NCBI RefSeq assembly: GCF_024171695.1
Contig: NZ_JAMTCF010000021.1
Coordinates: forward strand, 62,001 to 126,000
Reading direction: 5' to 3'
Source: Actinosynnema pretiosum
GTDB taxonomy: Bacteria > Actinomycetota > Actinomycetes > Mycobacteriales > Pseudonocardiaceae
DNA: 64,000 nt
The notes below the pieces were generated by a model that ran no database searches, had not been told where the DNA came from, and saw only the letters and a program-made list of their open reading frames with translations. Positions 62,370-64,000 of the stretch are shown piece after piece (the stretch's first letter is position 1; every line of letters begins with the position of its first letter). Position numbers and translations under genes: made by a program.

Positions 62370-63124
62370 GACCCCACCGCCTCGGCCATGACCACGACCT
62401 CGGGGTGCAGCGGCCGGTCCAGGTCGGTGTGCAGTTCACGTCGCCAGAGCAGGTGGAACAACACCGGCAACACCGCGATCGGATCGCCGACCTGTTCGGC
62501 GCCGTGCAACAGGCCTGTCGGAGCGGCGAACGCCGTGCGCAGCGCGGCGGCGACGTCCGGGAGATAGTGGCGGGGATGGCGATAGCCGGCCAGCCAGCGG
62601 ACGTTGGCCAGCAACGATGTCGGTGGAGCTCCGGCGACCTCGTATTGCCAGCTCAGTGCGTCGCAGGCCGCCCGCGTCGCGTCGAACGCGACCTGGTCAC
62701 GTGGCTTGATCCGGTCCGCCGAGCGGACATCGAGCACCAGCGCGGAGCCGTCGGCCAGGCGAGCGAAGTAGTCCGGAGCGTGCGAGCGGACCTTGCCTTC
62801 GCCTGTGGCCCAGAACAGCCAGAACGGCTGGGAAGCGATACCGACTACCTCGGGATCGAAGTCCAACAGGACCAGCCGGTCTCGCTCCAACCACGACTCG
62901 TAGCCCACCAAACTGCCTGTCGTCGCCGTCCACCAGCGCCCGACGTGATGGCGCTGCCCCTTGTACGACGGGAAACCGCGCACCGGCATGTAGTCCTCGA
63001 ACGACAGGGACCACGATTCGGTGAGAGGAACGCGCTGCTCACCACGCTCGTCCGCGTACGCGAGTTCGAACCGCTCAGCCAGCGACGCCCGCGCGCCGCC
63101 GGACACAAGATCAAGCGTCGGCAC
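62366..63124 (-). CDS. tnsA: TnsA-like heteromeric transposase endonuclease subunit
   Basis: A 252-residue TnsA-like nuclease, which cuts the 5' ends of the transposon so that it moves by excision. The restriction-endonuclease-like core shows VGYESWLERDRLVLLDF (Glu about 76), SHAPDYFARLADGS (Asp about 116) and ALVLDVRSADRIKP (about 129). At the last motif Tn7 TnsA has Gln-x-Lys, whereas this one has Asp-Val-Arg, so Arg may replace the catalytic Lys. The GTG at 63124 is the first gene of the leftward operon. Its promoter must overlap the right-end repeats (63167-63237), which would let TnsB regulate the operon. Confidence 0.86.
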   Translation of the reverse strand: MPTLDLVSGGARASLAERFELAYADERGEQRVPLTESWSLSFEDYMPVRGFPSYKGQRHHVGRWWTATTGSLVGYESWLERDRLVLLDFDPEVVGIASQPFWLFWATGEGKVRSHAPDYFARLADGSALVLDVRSADRIKPRDQVAFDATRAACDALSWQYEVAGAPPTSLLANVRWLAGYRHPRHYLPDVAAALRTAFAAPTGLLHGAEQVGDPIAVLPVLFHLLWRRELHTDLDRPLHPEVVVMAEAVGS

Positions 63125-63166
63125 GGCCGCATTCTCTCGGGCGACGCCAAGGCCGACTCACCACCC

Positions 63167-63237
63167 CCGACAACTACCTCCGGACGCCGACACCCTCACC
63201 GACAACTAGGTCCGGACACCGACAACTTCAGCCGGAC
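63167..63237. repeat. Right-end transposase-binding-like repeats
   Basis: Three 19-bp copies in one orientation: CCGACAACTACCTCCGGAC (63167-63185), CCGACAACTAGGTCCGGAC (63199-63217) and CCGACAACTTCAGCCGGAC (63219-63237). They match the left-end repeats in inverted orientation. The last lies within the terminal inverted repeat. Confidence 0.85.
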
Positions 63238-63243
63238 AGGACA

Positions 63244-63248
63244 CCACC
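63244..63248. repeat. Target-site duplication, right copy (CCACC)
   Basis: CCACC immediately follows the terminal ACA of the transposon and repeats the five bases before the left end (56991-56995). Confidence 0.85.
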
Positions 63249-63294
63249 CCTCACCTCCCGAGTGACCGTTGTCACCACCCGGTCACTCAGAGTA

Positions 63295-63306
63295 TGGTCT
63301 AGACCG
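63295..63306. promoter_or_regulatory. DasR-responsive element
   Basis: TGGTCTAGACCG matches the DasR consensus TGGTCTAGACCA at 11 of 12 bases. DasR is the GntR-family repressor released by glucosamine/GlcNAc phosphates, and chitinase and chitin-binding LPMO genes are known targets in Streptomyces. It lies about 110 bp before the LPMO start. Confidence 0.8.
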
Positions 63307-63414
63307 GCCGCCGCATTGGTGAACGACCGAGCCAATGCGGTTCTCTCCTCGCACCGCACGCTGCCAGGTCGGCGTTCGCCTCACCGCGTACCGCCCGTCC
63401 GATGGGAGCCGACC

Positions 63415-63930
63415 ATGCAACTCCGCCGAAGGATCGCGGCACTGGCCTCAGGCGCGCTCGTCGCGCCGCTGGCCGTCGTGGCGCTGCCGAGCACCCCCGC
63501 GTTCGCGCACGGCTACATCTCGTCCCCTCCGAGCAGGCAGGCGCAGTGCGCCCAGAACACGGTGTCCTGCGGCGACATCAAGTGGGAGCCGCAGAGCGTC
63601 GAAGGGCCCAAGGGCCTGCGCAGCTGCAACGGCGGGGTCGCGCGCTTCGCCGAGCTGAACGAGAACAACAAGGGCTGGAAGGCCACCTCGACCGGCCGGA
63701 CGGTGACGTTCAACTGGACCTTCACCGCCCGCCACCGCACCTCGAACTACGAGTACTACGTGAACGGCTCCAGGGTCGCCGTCGTCGACGGCGGCAACCA
63801 GATCCCCGGCGCGGTGGTGACGCACACCGTCACCCTGCCGTCCAGCGGCAGGCAGACCGTGCTGGCCATCTGGAACATCGGTGACACCCCGAACGCGTTC
63901 TACTCCTGCGTGGACGTGTCCGCGAGCTGA
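63415..63930 (+). CDS. Secreted AA10 lytic polysaccharide monooxygenase (chitin-active type)
   Basis: A 171-residue small AA10 LPMO of the chitin-binding-protein type. The signal peptide (about 1-31, ending TPAFA) leaves His32 as the mature N-terminus (HGYISSPPSRQAQC). With His107 in TARHRTSNYEYYV this forms the copper histidine brace. The C-terminal NAFYSCVDV supplies the conserved Phe near the copper and a disulfide Cys. It would oxidatively cleave crystalline chitin outside the cell. The ATG at 63415 has GGGAGCC upstream; an upstream in-frame extension lacks homology. A DasR box lies in its promoter, and the Tn7-like element ends only about 50 bp before that box. Confidence 0.94.
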   Translation: MQLRRRIAALASGALVAPLAVVALPSTPAFAHGYISSPPSRQAQCAQNTVSCGDIKWEPQSVEGPKGLRSCNGGVARFAELNENNKGWKATSTGRTVTFNWTFTARHRTSNYEYYVNGSRVAVVDGGNQIPGAVVTHTVTLPSSGRQTVLAIWNIGDTPNAFYSCVDVSAS

Positions 63931-63943
63931 TCCGACCGACCGC

Positions 63944-63976
63944 GAGCGCCCCGCCCGGACCTCGGGCGGGGCGCTC
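63944..63976 (+). terminator. 14-bp perfect-stem terminator after LPMO gene
   Basis: GAGCGCCCCGCCCG (63944-63957) pairs perfectly with CGGGCGGGGCGCTC (63963-63976) around GACCT, followed by CGCTTTATTCC. Confidence 0.88.
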
Positions 63977-64000
63977 CGCTTTATTCCGAATAATTCCCGA

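Larger units (their letters stand above)
56996..63243. mobile_element. Complete Tn7-like transposon, 6248 bp
   Basis: The element is bounded by TGT...ACA ends. The terminal 25 bp of each end are inverted repeats with 23 of 25 matches (left 56996-57020, right 63219-63243), and a 5-bp CCACC target duplication flanks it. It carries, all leftward, tnsA-, tnsB-, tnsC- and tniQ-like genes with 4-8 bp overlaps, then a nucleotidyltransferase cargo gene by the left end. Having TnsA implies cut-and-paste rather than replicative movement. There is no CRISPR or Cas gene, so targeting should depend on the TniQ protein. The intact ends, target duplication and open frames suggest a recent insertion. Confidence 0.92.

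Overview
This window reads as high-GC actinomycete chromosome: GTG and TTG starts are common, genes are translationally coupled through GTGA/ATGA overlaps, and it carries an F420-type oxidoreductase, SpoIIE/RsbW/STAS regulators, a DasR-type operator and a hybrid NRPS-PKS cluster. The protein styles fit Pseudonocardiales (Actinosynnema/Saccharothrix-like), but that placement is inference.

Layout. 1-1881 is the end of an integrated element of clearly lower GC, with a tyrosine integrase as its last gene. It abuts a GH10 xylanase-CBM2 gene that has lost its 5' part (2028-2780). Next come an exported hypothetical protein, a noncoding array of about 16 partly palindromic boxes on a 22-bp period (3451-3907), a Tat-exported GH16 glucanase with a LacI-type operator, a LysR/LysE amino-acid export pair, a reductase-like protein and a Pro-rich membrane protein. 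A seven-gene protocatechuate operon pcaIJHGDCR (14703 down to 9380) is complete from dioxygenase to CoA transferase. Divergent from it is a two-gene unit encoding a small winged-helix-like protein and a 1129-residue protein with two P-loop ATPase regions (AAA plus HerA/FtsK-like). This is followed by a 139-nt nested hairpin.

19394-34876 is a compact biosynthetic cluster: aldo/keto reductase, type II thioesterase, P450, MFS exporter, PKS (KS-AT-ACP-TE), NRPS (T-C-A-T), NRPS (C-T) and a divergent second P450. Only one adenylation domain is present for three NRPS carrier domains, so the line is not colinear. 34972-43975 is a signalling island: PAS/SpoIIE phosphatase, a hybrid kinase with nine HAMP-like repeats, two STAS proteins, an RsbW-like kinase and a Ppx/GppA homologue.

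44007-54029 holds small enzymes and regulators, plus two interrupted genes. An S66 peptidase is broken by an exact 20-bp tandem duplication, and a dienelactone-hydrolase-like gene is split by a 1-nt frameshift next to its nucleophile. 54031-56706 encodes a large secreted protein with an EndoU-like toxin domain, followed one base later by a candidate immunity gene.

56996-63243 is a complete Tn7-like transposon (tnsA-tnsB-tnsC-tniQ plus a nucleotidyltransferase cargo gene). Its 25-bp terminal inverted repeats match at 23 positions, it has internal 19-bp transposase-binding-like repeats, and a perfect 5-bp target duplication (CCACC) flanks it. It landed just upstream of a DasR-box-controlled AA10 chitin-active LPMO gene that closes the window. 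No tRNA, rRNA or CRISPR array was seen.
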